A stretch of 64,000 nucleotides of DNA from DATAUD01 sp035511075. GTDB lineage: Bacteria; Verrucomicrobiota; Verrucomicrobiia; Limisphaerales; Palsa-1400. Shown here piece by piece: positions 18,091 to 26,574 of the stretch. Under the pieces are notes generated by a model. It ran no database searches and was not told the DNA's origin. It saw only the letters and a list, made by a program, of their open reading frames with translations. Position 1 is the stretch's first letter. Each line of letters begins with the position of its first letter. Location: the NCBI GenBank assembly GCA_035511075.1, contig DATKFW010000132.1, positions 65,949 to 129,948 on the forward strand, given 5' to 3'. The position numbers and the translations under genes were made by a program.

Positions 18091-18118
18091 TCATTCTTAA
18101 TTCTTAATTTTTAATTCG
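18091..18118. repeat. Right inverted repeat of the S23 cassette, overlapping atpH 3' end
   Basis: Reads TCATTCTTAATTCTTAATTT then TTAATTCG on the plus strand: inverse complement of the 17695-17731 units. The atpH stop codon (18097-18099) and its last residues come from this repeat. Confidence 0.7.
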
Positions 18119-18489
18119 TTCAGCCTTCCCTGCACGGTGCCATCATACACATCGCCGCCGACCTGCACGCGAATGCCGCCGATCAACGCGGGATTTTGCA
18201 GGAACGCGAAGGTCAATCCACGCCCGTAGCGGCGCGTGAGGTCGCTTTGGATTTGAGCCTGCGTCTGTGACGAAAGCGGCGTGGCGCTCTCGACTTTCGC
18301 GGTGAGCCGTAAGAGTTCAAGCCTCACGAGCCTTTGAAAATGGGAGAGAACGGCCAGGTAGCCTCGAGGCTTGCCTTCGGCGACGCGATGCACAGCGGTC
18401 CGAACACGGTTCTCGTCCAAGCCGCCGTTGGTGATGCAGGCGCGAAACAATTCGCGGGCGTCCCGCCGTGCCTGTTTGGAAATTTTCAT
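18097..18489 (-). CDS. atpH: ATP synthase F1 delta subunit, short form
   Basis: 130 residues, ATG start. Delta connects the top of F1 to the b-subunit stator. The C-terminal part matches the family: VESATPLSSQTQAQIQSDLT, FLQNPALIGGIRVQVGGDVY and the closing DGTVQGRLNEL. The N-terminal six-helix domain is compressed: only about 70 residues precede the C-terminal part, against about 105 in the usual 175-180 residue proteins. The last residues (KIKN) and the stop codon are encoded by the right-end repeat of the S23 cassette, so the natural C-terminus has been replaced by a few residues. It follows atpF by 22 bp. Confidence 0.88.
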   Translation of the reverse strand: MKISKQARRDARELFRACITNGGLDENRVRTAVHRVAEGKPRGYLAVLSHFQRLVRLELLRLTAKVESATPLSSQTQAQIQSDLTRRYGRGLTFAFLQNPALIGGIRVQVGGDVYDGTVQGRLNELKIKN

Positions 18490-18511
18490 TTAAAGCGCCA
18501 CAAACGTCCCG

Positions 18512-19063
18512 CTAAGCGGCCAATTGCCGGCGCGTTTCTTCGGCCAGCCGGCGCTGGTCTTCGGATGTCAGGATTTTGCCGGTGGTGGCGGAGGCCACCT
18601 GGACGACCAATCCAACCACTTCGCGCTTGAGATCGGTGAGCATCCGCTGGCGTTCCAGCGTGGTCGCCTCGCGCGCCTTGGTGATGATCTGCTCAGCCTG
18701 GGCGATGGCTTTTTGCGTTTCCTGTTCCTGGACGCGGGCGGCCGCAGCGCGGGCTTCCTCGATGAGTTTGGTGGCCTGGACATTGGCCTTTTCGAGGACT
18801 TCCCGTTGCATCGCCTGGGTGCGGGCCAACTCCTGTTTGATCTTATCGGCGTTGGCGAGACCCTCGGCGATTCGCTGCCGGCGTTCCTCCAGGATGGTCA
18901 GGATGGGTTTGTAGGCGAATTTAAAAAGCAGAAAGGCCACCAGCGAGAAGCTCACGACTTGCGCCAGGAAATGAGGCCAGTCCAGCCCAAACGTTTCCGC
19001 CGTTTCGCTGCCGGTCTTCATCAGGTCGCTGCCAATGCTGCCGAAAAAAATCAAATGGTTCAT
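18512..19063 (-). CDS. atpF: ATP synthase F0 b subunit
   Basis: 183 residues from the ATG at 19063; a TTG four codons upstream (19075) is less likely. The b subunit is the peripheral stalk. One N-terminal membrane helix (DWPHFLAQVVSFSLVAFLLF) is followed by a long charged coiled coil (YKPILTILEERRQRIAEGLA to QITKAREATTLERQRML) and a C-terminal delta-binding segment. Length is ordinary; a short extension (FFGSIGSDLMKTGSETAETF) precedes the helix. It lies between atpE (51 bp upstream) and atpH. Confidence 0.95.
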   Translation of the reverse strand: MNHLIFFGSIGSDLMKTGSETAETFGLDWPHFLAQVVSFSLVAFLLFKFAYKPILTILEERRQRIAEGLANADKIKQELARTQAMQREVLEKANVQATKLIEEARAAAARVQEQETQKAIAQAEQIITKAREATTLERQRMLTDLKREVVGLVVQVASATTGKILTSEDQRRLAEETRRQLAA

Positions 19064-19114
19064 AGGTCGGTTCAAAGGTTGGCGCGGAGCACTCGCTCCG
19101 CGCCATTTAAGGGA

Positions 19115-19327
19115 TCAATGCACCATGAAGATCGCGTAGAACACGATGGCCTCGGAGAGCGCCATGCCAAGAATGGCGATGGCGATCACTTTGCCGAACG
19201 CGCCGGGATTGCGCCCCACCGCTTCGGATGCCTTCATGCCTACCAATCCCACGCCGATGGCCGAACCCAGGCCGGCCAAACCGACGTGGATGCTGCCCGA
19301 CATTTCTGCCAATATAGGCGTTACCAT
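19115..19327 (-). CDS. atpE: ATP synthase F0 c subunit
   Basis: 70 residues, ATG start with an AAGG ribosome site 7 nt upstream. It forms the rotor ring: two transmembrane helices joined by the polar loop GRNPGAFG (RNP equals the conserved RQP contact for gamma and epsilon). The ion-binding carboxylate is Glu59 in MALSEAIVFY. The glutamine and serine that accompany this residue in Na+-binding rings are replaced by Val and Ala, so a proton-driven ring is expected. It lies between atpB and atpF. Confidence 0.95.
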   Translation of the reverse strand: MVTPILAEMSGSIHVGLAGLGSAIGVGLVGMKASEAVGRNPGAFGKVIAIAILGMALSEAIVFYAIFMVH

Positions 19328-19408
19328 AATTACCTTTCTGTACTTGTTTCTGTTGTGTCCGGCAGCCCCCGCATGTGAATACGGTCCGGCTGCCGAAATT
19401 TAAAATTT

Positions 19409-20320
19409 CTAGTGATGCGCTTTGCCGTGCGCGTCGTCGTCGTCGTGCATGCAGATCACGCCCGTAAACACGGCCGTCAGCAGCATGAACACAATCGCCT
19501 GGACAAACCCGACCAGCAATTCGAGCAAATAAAAGGGAATCGGCAGCAACACGCTAAAAACCGCCTTGGCCCAGGGCGGACTTTGAATCGTGTGCGACAT
19601 CGCGTCCAGGAGGTTTTCGCCCGCGAAAACATTGCCGTAGAGACGGAAGCTCAATGAAATGGGACGGAAGGCAATCGAAAGAACTTCGACGAAGCCGACA
19701 AGAAAAAAGACCAGAATCATGAAATATTTGAGCGCGCCCTGACTGTCGCCTTTGGGGCCGAAGATGTGAAGCACGAACCCCCATATCCCATTGGACTGCA
19801 ACGCCCAGATAAACCACAGCACCATGAAGATCGCCGCCATGGCAAATGTCATGTTCAGGTCCGCGTTGCCGCCTCGAAGCCACGGGCGGGTGATTTCAAA
19901 TCCCTGCGCCGTCTGGTGTCCCCAGCCGATGGATCCCACTCCCGGAAGCAGTCCGAACCAATTGGTGAAGAAAATGAAGATAAAAATGGTTGCAAAGAAC
20001 CAGAAGGATTTCCGAATCAGGTCGGCGCCGACGATTTCCTCCAGAAAATTGTAAAGGCTTTCGACCATGAATTCCCAGAAATTCTGCGCGCCATCGGGCA
20101 CGTCCTTCATGTTTCGCGTCGAAAGTTGGGCAAATACAATGACGATCACGGCCACAATCCACGTGACCAGCATCGAGTTGGTCACCGGAAACGGCCCGAT
20201 GTTGAACACCGTCGGCGCCTTCGGGGGCAGCCCCTCGTGGACGGCTTCGGCAGCGCGCAACGGCGTGAGAGCCAGTCCAGTCAGAACCAACCACAGAAAT
20301 GTAATTTTAATCAATCGCAT
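19409..20320 (-). CDS. atpB: ATP synthase F0 a subunit
   Basis: 303 residues from the ATG at 20320, which begins with a hydrophobic leader (MRLIKITFLWLVLTGLALTP) as in many a subunits; the upstream frame contains only non-conserved sequence. The a subunit forms the proton half-channels. Five membrane segments are evident. The essential arginine lies in the penultimate helix region EVLSIAFRPISLSFRLYGN, where SLSFRLYGN is the diagnostic motif, and the last helix is ELLVGFVQAIVFMLLTAVF. A histidine-rich tail (HDDDDAHGKAHH) is present. It heads the operon. The 249 bp to the divergent rimO start hold an inverted repeat GTGAAA-N2-TTTCAC (20408-20421) and no clear terminator. Confidence 0.95.
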   Translation of the reverse strand: MRLIKITFLWLVLTGLALTPLRAAEAVHEGLPPKAPTVFNIGPFPVTNSMLVTWIVAVIVIVFAQLSTRNMKDVPDGAQNFWEFMVESLYNFLEEIVGADLIRKSFWFFATIFIFIFFTNWFGLLPGVGSIGWGHQTAQGFEITRPWLRGGNADLNMTFAMAAIFMVLWFIWALQSNGIWGFVLHIFGPKGDSQGALKYFMILVFFLVGFVEVLSIAFRPISLSFRLYGNVFAGENLLDAMSHTIQSPPWAKAVFSVLLPIPFYLLELLVGFVQAIVFMLLTAVFTGVICMHDDDDAHGKAHH

Positions 20321-20569
20321 CGGACTTTGACAAAAAACCGCGAACACACCGATTCCGTCAAGCCCCGCGGCCGACAACCGGCTAAACGGGCACGAAGTTG
20401 CACCATCGTGAAATTTTTCACAAGCGTTTTTTAACGTTTTTTTTGAGGAAGATTTTTTGACTATTCGCAAAATCCGGGCCATCCGCAAGACCGGAGCGGC
20501 GCTGCGGCGGCATCCGCATTTTCCCAAAGGAGAATTTGTTTTTTGCCCCTGACCCCGTAACCTGTCCTT

Positions 20570-22144
20570 GTGAAGTCAAACACCAAAACAACGCCGGTGC
20601 GTGTGGGATTGATCTCGTTGGGATGCGCCAAAAATCTGGTCGACGCGGAAATTATGCTCGGGTCGCTTCTCAAAGGCGGGATGGAAATCACCAACGAGGC
20701 CCGGAATGCCGACGTGGTCATTGTTAATACCTGCTCGTTTATCGAGGCGGCACAGCAGGAGAGTGTTGACGCCATTTTGGAATCGGACGCCGTCCGCCGG
20801 CAAACAAACCCAGCCCAGGGGTTGATCGTCTCGGGTTGCCTGCCTCAACGCTTTCGCGATGACCTGCCCACGCTCCTGCCGGAAGTTGATGCCTTCATGG
20901 GGATCGATCAAGTTGCGCAAGTCTCTGAAATTGTCAAGCAGGCGCTGGCGCGAAGAAGGGAAAAACTGGCGGCGGGCAATGGCGGAACCCGGCGTGCGCG
21001 GCCGAAAGCCAGGACAATTATGGAAGCCGACGCGGATCTGGTCAACGTTCACCAGCGGCCCAGTTACATCCCGGATTTTGCGACGCCCCGATTTCGACTG
21101 ACACCGAAACATTTTGCCTACGTCAAGATCGCCGAAGGGTGCAACCACCCTTGCAGTTTTTGCATCATTCCGCGCATGCGCGGTTCGCATCGCAGCCGGG
21201 CGCAGGCGGATATCGTGCGGGAGGCGCGGGAACTGATTGCGTCGGGTGTCAGGGAATTGAATCTCATTTCGCAGGACTCCACCTATTACGGGCTGGATTT
21301 GCGGCCGAGCCACTCGCGCGCCATTTCCTCGCCTGAGAAATTCACCGCCGCCGCCCAATCTCTGCCCGCCGACGCCACGACACTTTGCACGCTGTTGCGC
21401 GAATTAAATGATCTACCCGGCCAGTTTTGGATTCGGCTGCTTTACACGCATCCGGCCCACTGGACGGACGAATTGATACGGACCATTGCGCAGTGCCCCA
21501 AGGTGGCGCGGTACGTCGATATGCCGCTGCAACACATACACGAAAACATGCTGGAACGGATGCGCCGCGAAACATCGCGCCAATACATCATCGACCTGAT
21601 CGCCAAAATCCGGGCGGGCGTGCCGGGCATCGCGTTGCGAACGACGTTCATTGTGGGCTTTCCCGGCGAGACGGAAGAGTATTTTGAGAGTTTGCTCGAT
21701 TTCATTCGCGCGACACGGTTCGAGCGTCTGGGCGTCTTCACCTATTCGCAGCAGGATGGAACGCGCGCCGCCAAAATGGAAGGACAGGTGCCTGACCCGC
21801 GGAAGAAGCAGCGGCAGAAGCGGGCCATGGCCGAACAGTTGAAAATCGCGCGTGAGATTTCCGCCTCGCGCGTAGGGAGCGAGGCGACGGTGCTGGTCGA
21901 GCGCGCGGCAAACGCCCGCGAATTGGAGAGCGCCAGTGTCAGCTCGTGGGAGCACGGCCTGATCCGCGCTTCGCGGCAGCTTCCGGCGCGCGGAGAGGGA
22001 ATCTATTGGCTGGCCAGGGGGGAGGCGGACGCGCCGGACATCGATGGTCGGGTTTACATACGGGGGACCGTGCCGGAAGGGGATTTTGCGCGGGTCAAAG
22101 TCATCGGGCACACCGATTATGATTTGATTGCGGAGCCGGGTTGA
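20570..22144 (+). CDS. rimO: Ribosomal protein S12 methylthiotransferase
   Basis: 524 residues from a GTG; no better start upstream because of an in-frame stop. RimO adds a methylthio group to an aspartate of ribosomal protein S12 using radical SAM chemistry. The UPF0004 cluster has Cys at about 19, 55 and 90 (SLGCAKNLVDAE, VNTCSFIE, SGCLPQR); the radical SAM motif CNHPCSFC is at about 191-198; a TRAM domain closes the protein. SLGCAKNLVDAE favours RimO over MiaB. It is longer than the usual about 440 residues owing to insertions near residues 130-175 and 240-265. It is the first gene of a run with pgsA and pgpA and is divergent from atpB. Confidence 0.93.
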   Translation: MKSNTKTTPVRVGLISLGCAKNLVDAEIMLGSLLKGGMEITNEARNADVVIVNTCSFIEAAQQESVDAILESDAVRRQTNPAQGLIVSGCLPQRFRDDLPTLLPEVDAFMGIDQVAQVSEIVKQALARRREKLAAGNGGTRRARPKARTIMEADADLVNVHQRPSYIPDFATPRFRLTPKHFAYVKIAEGCNHPCSFCIIPRMRGSHRSRAQADIVREARELIASGVRELNLISQDSTYYGLDLRPSHSRAISSPEKFTAAAQSLPADATTLCTLLRELNDLPGQFWIRLLYTHPAHWTDELIRTIAQCPKVARYVDMPLQHIHENMLERMRRETSRQYIIDLIAKIRAGVPGIALRTTFIVGFPGETEEYFESLLDFIRATRFERLGVFTYSQQDGTRAAKMEGQVPDPRKKQRQKRAMAEQLKIAREISASRVGSEATVLVERAANARELESASVSSWEHGLIRASRQLPARGEGIYWLARGEADAPDIDGRVYIRGTVPEGDFARVKVIGHTDYDLIAEPG

Positions 22145-22202
22145 GGAAATGTTTTGCTTCGAGGGTCGAATTTGGGTTTATTTCGGGCGGTACCTAGGCT
22201 GG

Positions 22203-22790
22203 ATGAACGTTCCAAACAAATTAACTATCTCCCGTTTTCTCCTGACGGCTGCTTTTTTGGTCGTGATTTTTGCCGAGACACCTTATTTTCAAACCGTGGC
22301 CCTGCTGCTCTTCAGCGCGGCGGGGCTGACGGACTATTTTGACGGGAAAATCGCGCGCCGCGACAATCTGATAACCAATTTCGGCATTCTCATGGACCCC
22401 CTGGCGGACAAAATTCTTGTTTGCTCCGCCTTTATCGCGTTTCTCGGCCGTGGATGGTTCCCGGCGTGGATGGTGGTGCTCGTGGTGGCGCGGGAACTGG
22501 CCATCACCGGGCTGCGCCTTCTGGCGGTGTCCAAGAATCTGGTGCTTGCGGCGGAAGGATTCGGCAAACACAAGACGATTTCGCAAATCGTCGCCATTAT
22601 TTCGATACTGGTGCTGCACAGCTATCAGCAATGGGGGCCCTTGGGCTCGATTTTTGCCTTCAGGCTTTTTGGCCAGCCATGGGTTGGGTGGTTTACCACG
22701 CTGTCAATCTGGGTTGCGATGATCCTGACGTTTACGTCCGGCGGCCTGTATCTTTGGCGCAATCGCGGGCTTTACCTGGTGGATTTATGA
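22203..22790 (+). CDS. pgsA: CDP-diacylglycerol-glycerol-3-phosphate 3-phosphatidyltransferase
   Basis: 195 residues from the ATG at 22203 (MNVPNKLTISRFLLTA), the usual N-terminus; the in-frame extension to 22128 overlaps the rimO end. An integral membrane enzyme of the CDP-alcohol phosphatidyltransferase family that makes phosphatidylglycerophosphate. The catalytic signature DG-x2-AR-x8-G-x3-D-x3-D is complete: DYFDGKIARRDN to FGILMDPLADK. Several hydrophobic helices follow. Its stop overlaps the pgpA start by 4 nt (ATGA), linking consecutive steps of phosphatidylglycerol synthesis. Confidence 0.95.
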   Translation: MNVPNKLTISRFLLTAAFLVVIFAETPYFQTVALLLFSAAGLTDYFDGKIARRDNLITNFGILMDPLADKILVCSAFIAFLGRGWFPAWMVVLVVARELAITGLRLLAVSKNLVLAAEGFGKHKTISQIVAIISILVLHSYQQWGPLGSIFAFRLFGQPWVGWFTTLSIWVAMILTFTSGGLYLWRNRGLYLVDL

Positions 22791-23278
22791 AGCTTTGGAT
22801 TGCCCAAGGCTTCGGCATTGGGCGCATCGCCGTTGCCCCGGGAACCTTTGGATCGCTGGTGGGGCTGGGCTGGCTGGCTGTGCTGCTTGCCTTCAGGTCG
22901 TGGCCGGTATTTGTTCTTGGCAATCTTGCGGGCATCGCCGTGTCGGTCTGGCTTTGCGGCGAGGGGGAACGCATTCTGGGCAGGAAAGACCCCGGCTCGG
23001 TTGTGCTGGATGAAATAGTTGCCATTCCCCTCTGTTTCGCCGGATGGCTGGTTGTCGCCGCCCTTCGCCAACATTCATGGCCCGGACCGGAATATTTCTG
23101 GGCGCATTGGCTGTCAAGCATTGGAGTTTTTGCGCTTTTCCGCCTGTTCGATGTCGCAAAGCCGTGGCCCGTGCGCCAAAGTCAGGTGCTGGCAGGCGGA
23201 TGGGGCGTCACGATCGACGACGTGCTGGCCGCAGTCTATGTCAACCTGGTGGTGCTGGCGATTTTGATGTTGTTCTAA
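22787..23278 (+). CDS. pgpA: Phosphatidylglycerophosphatase A
   Basis: 163 residues from the ATG at 22787, an ATGA overlap with pgsA. It removes the phosphate of phosphatidylglycerophosphate to give phosphatidylglycerol. Family pattern: IGRIAVAPGTFGSLVGL, DPGSVVLDEIVAIPL with the acidic metal-binding residues, FDVAKPWPVRQSQ and GGWGVTIDDVLAAVY. Four to five membrane segments. The last 4 bp overlap the convergent ruvC stop. PgsA and PgpA act in direct succession, so the operon makes functional sense. Confidence 0.95.
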   Translation: MKLWIAQGFGIGRIAVAPGTFGSLVGLGWLAVLLAFRSWPVFVLGNLAGIAVSVWLCGEGERILGRKDPGSVVLDEIVAIPLCFAGWLVVAALRQHSWPGPEYFWAHWLSSIGVFALFRLFDVAKPWPVRQSQVLAGGWGVTIDDVLAAVYVNLVVLAILMLF

Positions 23279-23883
23279 ATCCGCTTGGGTCCGTTTAATC
23301 CGAGGTGGGCGTTTTCGTGCAAGTGCGCAAGTGCGATGGCCAGTGCGTCGGCGGCGTCCGGCGCGGGGGGTTCGGAGAGTTGCAGGAGGCGCTGGACCAT
23401 TTTGGCGACCGCGAATTTTTGCGCCGCGCCGTAGCCGATGATGGCCTGTTTGACCTTGCGGGGCGCGATTTCAAAAATCTCCAACCCGGCTTCGGCCAGG
23501 GCCGTCAGGGCGGCGCCGCGGGCTTCCCCCATGATCAGGGCGGTTTGCAGGTTCTGGGCGTAGAACAGGCCTTCGATGGCGCTGACGCCCGGATGGTGCC
23601 GCGCAATGACCTCGCGCAGCGTTCGGGCAATATGCGCCAGGCAACGGGAACGCTCCCAACCGGCGGGACAAACAATGGTGCCGTGTGCCAGCGCGCGCGG
23701 CGAGGGTCTGCCGGCCTGGATCACGCCGTATCCGGTGCCGCGCAACGACGGATCAATCCCGATGACAATACGAGCTTTGCTTGACGTCGGCCGCGTGGAG
23801 CTCGACGGAACAGGCGCGGGAACACGCCTGGGGCCGCGCAATCGGGCCTGGATCTGGTCAAATTGTTTCGGTGTAATGGCCAT
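23275..23883 (-). CDS. ruvC: Crossover junction endodeoxyribonuclease
   Basis: 202 residues, ATG start. RuvC cleaves Holliday junctions symmetrically with RuvAB. It has the RNase H-like fold: IGIDPSLRGTGYG with the first catalytic Asp (44), IEGLFYAQN with a catalytic Glu, and the C-terminal DAADALAIALAHLH with the last two acidic residues. About 38 residues precede the canonical start (MAITPKQFDQ then a proline- and serine-rich stretch), an extension not needed for catalysis. It lies 6 bp downstream of the symporter gene on the same strand, and converges on pgpA. Confidence 0.95.
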   Translation of the reverse strand: MAITPKQFDQIQARLRGPRRVPAPVPSSSTRPTSSKARIVIGIDPSLRGTGYGVIQAGRPSPRALAHGTIVCPAGWERSRCLAHIARTLREVIARHHPGVSAIEGLFYAQNLQTALIMGEARGAALTALAEAGLEIFEIAPRKVKQAIIGYGAAQKFAVAKMVQRLLQLSEPPAPDAADALAIALAHLHENAHLGLNGPKRI

Positions 23884-23889
23884 GGCGCG

Positions 23890-25413
23890 TCAGCTTACCA
23901 GTTTCCGCGCCGCCACAGCGACCAGAATTGTGATGCCGCAACCAATCATTGTGTACCAGTAGGGGGCGATGCCGGCCCCGGAGTGTCCCAGCGGGCTGAT
24001 CCACAACATGACGGCCAGCGAGCAAATCATGCCCGCGATGACAGGCAACCCGCGGCCTGGTTTCCAGAAGACGGCGAGCATCAATCCTCCAAGCAAGCCG
24101 CCGCTGGTCAATCCGCGAAGCGTGAAGGAGGCATTGAGAACAAATTCCACCCGCCGGCTCAAATACGCCACCACGATAAGGGCCGCCGCCCAAAAAACGG
24201 TCGAAATTTTGCTCAGACGCAAAAAGAACGCGTCGGATTTGCCGGGGAGCGCCTTCTTGATGAAATCCATCGTTGAAACCGAGGACAGGGCGGTCAAGGC
24301 GGAGCTCACCGAGGACATGGCGGCGGCCAAAATGGCGACGATCAGGAGTCCCTTCAGGATGTGCGGCACCGCTGTCAATATGAAAATTGGAAAGATGAAG
24401 TCGTTGGCCTTGATGCCGCTGCCCGGGCGGATTTCCGGAATGGCGATGGGCATGGAAAATTTCTGGTAGTAGACCCAAAGCATGGCGCCCGCCAGAAGGA
24501 AAATCAGAAACAGGGGAAAAATGACGACGGCGCTCAGGACCAGGGCCTTGCGGCCATCCCGCACGTTCTTGCAGGCCAGGACGCGTTGGACGATCAATTG
24601 TTCGGCGCCGTGGGACGCCATGACCATGAAGGTCCCGCCGATGACCCCCATCCAAATGTTCATCGGCTCCCGCCATACCGAATCAAAAGTGACGTCGCCG
24701 TTGAACCAATGGAGCTTTCCGCCGCCGGCAGCCATGCGCAAGACCGCGGACGCGCCTCCCGGAAAAACGTGCGGCACAAACCAGAGCGTGAAAAGGCCGC
24801 CCAGCAGGAAGAGGCCGAATTGCACGGCATCGGTCCAGATCACCGCCTTGACTCCGCCGACGAACGTGTAAACCAGCGAAATGAGAACGAAGAGGAGAAT
24901 GGCGCCCAATATCGGGTCGCCCCCGGCGAACGCCCCCAACAGCTTGTCCCCGAGCATCAGTTTGACAGGGATGCAGGCCACATAGACGCGCACGCCCGCC
25001 GCGAGGGTCTCGCTGAGAAGAAAAAACCCCCCGGCTGTGCGCCGGGCGTTTTCGCCAAAGGCGTTGGAAAAAAGCTGGTAGGGCGAATAGATTTCGCCTT
25101 TGAAATAGTGGGGCACCATCACGATCGCCAGGAGGACGCGCGCAATGACGTAACCGATGATCAACTGGATGAAGGATAAATCGCCTCCTTTGCCGTAGGC
25201 CATGGCAGGCACGCCGATGATCGTTAATGCGCTCGTTTCCGCCGCCACAATCGAAAGGCCGATCCCCCACCACGGGATGTCCTTGCCGCCGAGGAAATAA
25301 TCGCGTGTGTTGTGCTGGTCCCGCCCAAACCAGCTTCCGAGGGCGACGATTCCGCTGATGTAAAGAAGAATAACCGCCCAATCGGCGGCGTTTAAAAAGC
25401 TCGGAGGCGCCAT
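23890..25413 (-). CDS. Sodium:solute symporter family protein
   Basis: 507 residues, ATG start, about 13 membrane segments, normal for the SSS family. N-terminal features include SGIVALGSWFGRDQHNTRDY, FLGGKDIPWWGIGLSIVAAE and TSALTIIGVPAMAYGKGGDL; the core signature GVKAVIWTDAVQFGLFLLGG and SHGAEQLIVQRVLACKNVRD fit this family, and AAAMSSVSSALTALSSVSTM carries the Na2-site serines. It takes up a solute with Na+, but the substrate (sugar, acid or osmolyte) cannot be told; the length and the WWGIG/AAETSA segments resemble SGLT-like members. ruvC follows 6 bp downstream. Confidence 0.9.
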   Translation of the reverse strand: MAPPSFLNAADWAVILLYISGIVALGSWFGRDQHNTRDYFLGGKDIPWWGIGLSIVAAETSALTIIGVPAMAYGKGGDLSFIQLIIGYVIARVLLAIVMVPHYFKGEIYSPYQLFSNAFGENARRTAGGFFLLSETLAAGVRVYVACIPVKLMLGDKLLGAFAGGDPILGAILLFVLISLVYTFVGGVKAVIWTDAVQFGLFLLGGLFTLWFVPHVFPGGASAVLRMAAGGGKLHWFNGDVTFDSVWREPMNIWMGVIGGTFMVMASHGAEQLIVQRVLACKNVRDGRKALVLSAVVIFPLFLIFLLAGAMLWVYYQKFSMPIAIPEIRPGSGIKANDFIFPIFILTAVPHILKGLLIVAILAAAMSSVSSALTALSSVSTMDFIKKALPGKSDAFFLRLSKISTVFWAAALIVVAYLSRRVEFVLNASFTLRGLTSGGLLGGLMLAVFWKPGRGLPVIAGMICSLAVMLWISPLGHSGAGIAPYWYTMIGCGITILVAVAARKLVS

Positions 25414-25470
25414 CGGCCCAAGGATAGAGGCGGGGCGGCGCGCGATGCCAACTGAATTTAAGAGCCCGCT

Positions 25471-26076
25471 TTAACAGCGCCCCAGCGCGGCTTCCACCGC
25501 ATCGGGCACCTGTGCCATGAGCGTGTCCAAATCGGGCGCGCCGTCTCCCGGACCGAAATTTTTCGCCATCGTCGCCAGCGTTTCCTGCGCGTAATGAAGC
25601 AAGCCCTGGCGCAACGGCAGCGAATACAGCGCAAGCGTCAAACCATAGACCACTGTGTGCCAGCCGTCTGCCCGGCCCGATTCCACAGCCGCGAGATAGC
25701 GCCGGACGATTCGCTCATCGCGCAACGGGCGCAGGCGGGCCAGTTGCCGCCGCCCGATTTGCCGGCTGGGCGAGGCGAAAGGGGTCGCGTCCATTTGCGG
25801 GGTCAAACGTTGGTCCTGGGCGACCAATTCCCGAATTTCGCGGCGCAAGGCATGCCCGCACGCCTCGGCGATGGCCGGCAGTTCCACAGGCAGCAGGAGA
25901 CGTGTCAGATAAGTTCGTAGATACTCGTTGCCGGAAGGCGAGGAACAACCGAAGAAATCGGGCGAGCCAATTTGCTGCAAGAGCGCGGAAAATTCCGCCC
26001 GCAGATTTGCTGCGTCACTTCGCGCCAACTCCGGCCCGGGCAGGGCCGGCCGCGCGCTCTTTTGACTTAAATTCAT
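25471..26076 (-). CDS. Hypothetical protein
   Basis: 201 residues, ATG start, helical and soluble in appearance, not a family I can name. Distinct stretches include SAPALPGPELARSDA-like linker, SGNEYLRTYLTRLLLPVELP, RQIGRRQLARLRPLRDERIV and GWHTVVYGLTLALYSLPLRQ; the last is hydrophobic enough for a buried helix. No signal peptide, no metal motif. It ends 57 bp before the symporter start on the same strand. Codon use and composition look like the neighbouring genes, and the frame stays open for its whole length while other frames are broken, so I regard it as real. Confidence 0.55.
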   Translation of the reverse strand: MNLSQKSARPALPGPELARSDAANLRAEFSALLQQIGSPDFFGCSSPSGNEYLRTYLTRLLLPVELPAIAEACGHALRREIRELVAQDQRLTPQMDATPFASPSRQIGRRQLARLRPLRDERIVRRYLAAVESGRADGWHTVVYGLTLALYSLPLRQGLLHYAQETLATMAKNFGPGDGAPDLDTLMAQVPDAVEAALGRC

Positions 26077-26251
26077 CCAAATTCGATCATTTCAGGGACG
26101 CCGGTTATAAAACCACTTCGACCCTTATCATTTGTAGGCTGGCAGAGCGGGGGGCGTCCAGAGGTAAAAGTGCGAATTGGAAGATTTTTAAGTTGCATTT
26201 GTGCCCAACTCGTTCTGGCGCGCGCCGCCAATACCGTTAGAATGACGAGGC

Positions 26252-26554
26252 ATGAGTGAAACCCGCCATTGTCACAAATGCGGCTGGGAATGGACCCTGG
26301 CCGGCCTGCCTGGCCGGGGCGATTCCTGCCACCGCTGCAACGCCGATTTGCGCGTCTGTTTGAATTGTGCCAGTTACGATCCCCGCGTCGCCCATCAGTG
26401 CCGGGACCGCCGCGCCGACCCGGTCGAGGAAAAAGCGGCGGGCAATTTTTGCGAGTATTTCGATTTTGCGCGGCGGCGCTTCGTCGCCAGGTCCGAAACC
26501 AATCCCCGCGAAAACCTCGCGCGCGACCAACTGAAAAAACTCTTCGGCGACTGA
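26252..26554 (+). CDS. Small zinc-ribbon-like protein
   Basis: 100 residues, ATG start. Cysteine and histidine pairs are well spaced: HCHKC, SCHRC, VCLNC, then HQC and NFCEYFDF, suggesting two zinc-binding sites of CxxC type. The end (RENLARDQLKKLFGD) is helical. Proteins of this shape and length recur in many bacteria as uncharacterised conserved families; role unknown. It stands alone, convergent with mlaD (20 bp between stops). Confidence 0.7.
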   Translation: MSETRHCHKCGWEWTLAGLPGRGDSCHRCNADLRVCLNCASYDPRVAHQCRDRRADPVEEKAAGNFCEYFDFARRRFVARSETNPRENLARDQLKKLFGD

Positions 26555-26574
26555 CGAACCCGGCCTGCGAGACC

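Larger units (their letters stand above)
17694..18118 (-). mobile_element. S23/IVS-type cassette with inverted AT-rich ends, inserted between atpH and atpA
   Basis: About 425 bp consisting of one S23-type gene framed by AT-rich repeats built from the unit AATTAAGAATT or its complement. The left end (17694-17731) reads in two tandem units AATTAAGAATTATG; the right end (18091-18118) reads TTCTTAATTCTTAATTTTTA, its inverse complement. The right repeat contributes the last residues (IKN) and stop codon of atpH and the left repeat the stop codon of the S23 gene. S23-family proteins are known from intervening sequences of 23S rRNA, whose ends pair and are cut by RNase III, so this looks like an IVS-type element placed in an mRNA. 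Mobility is inference. Confidence 0.6.
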
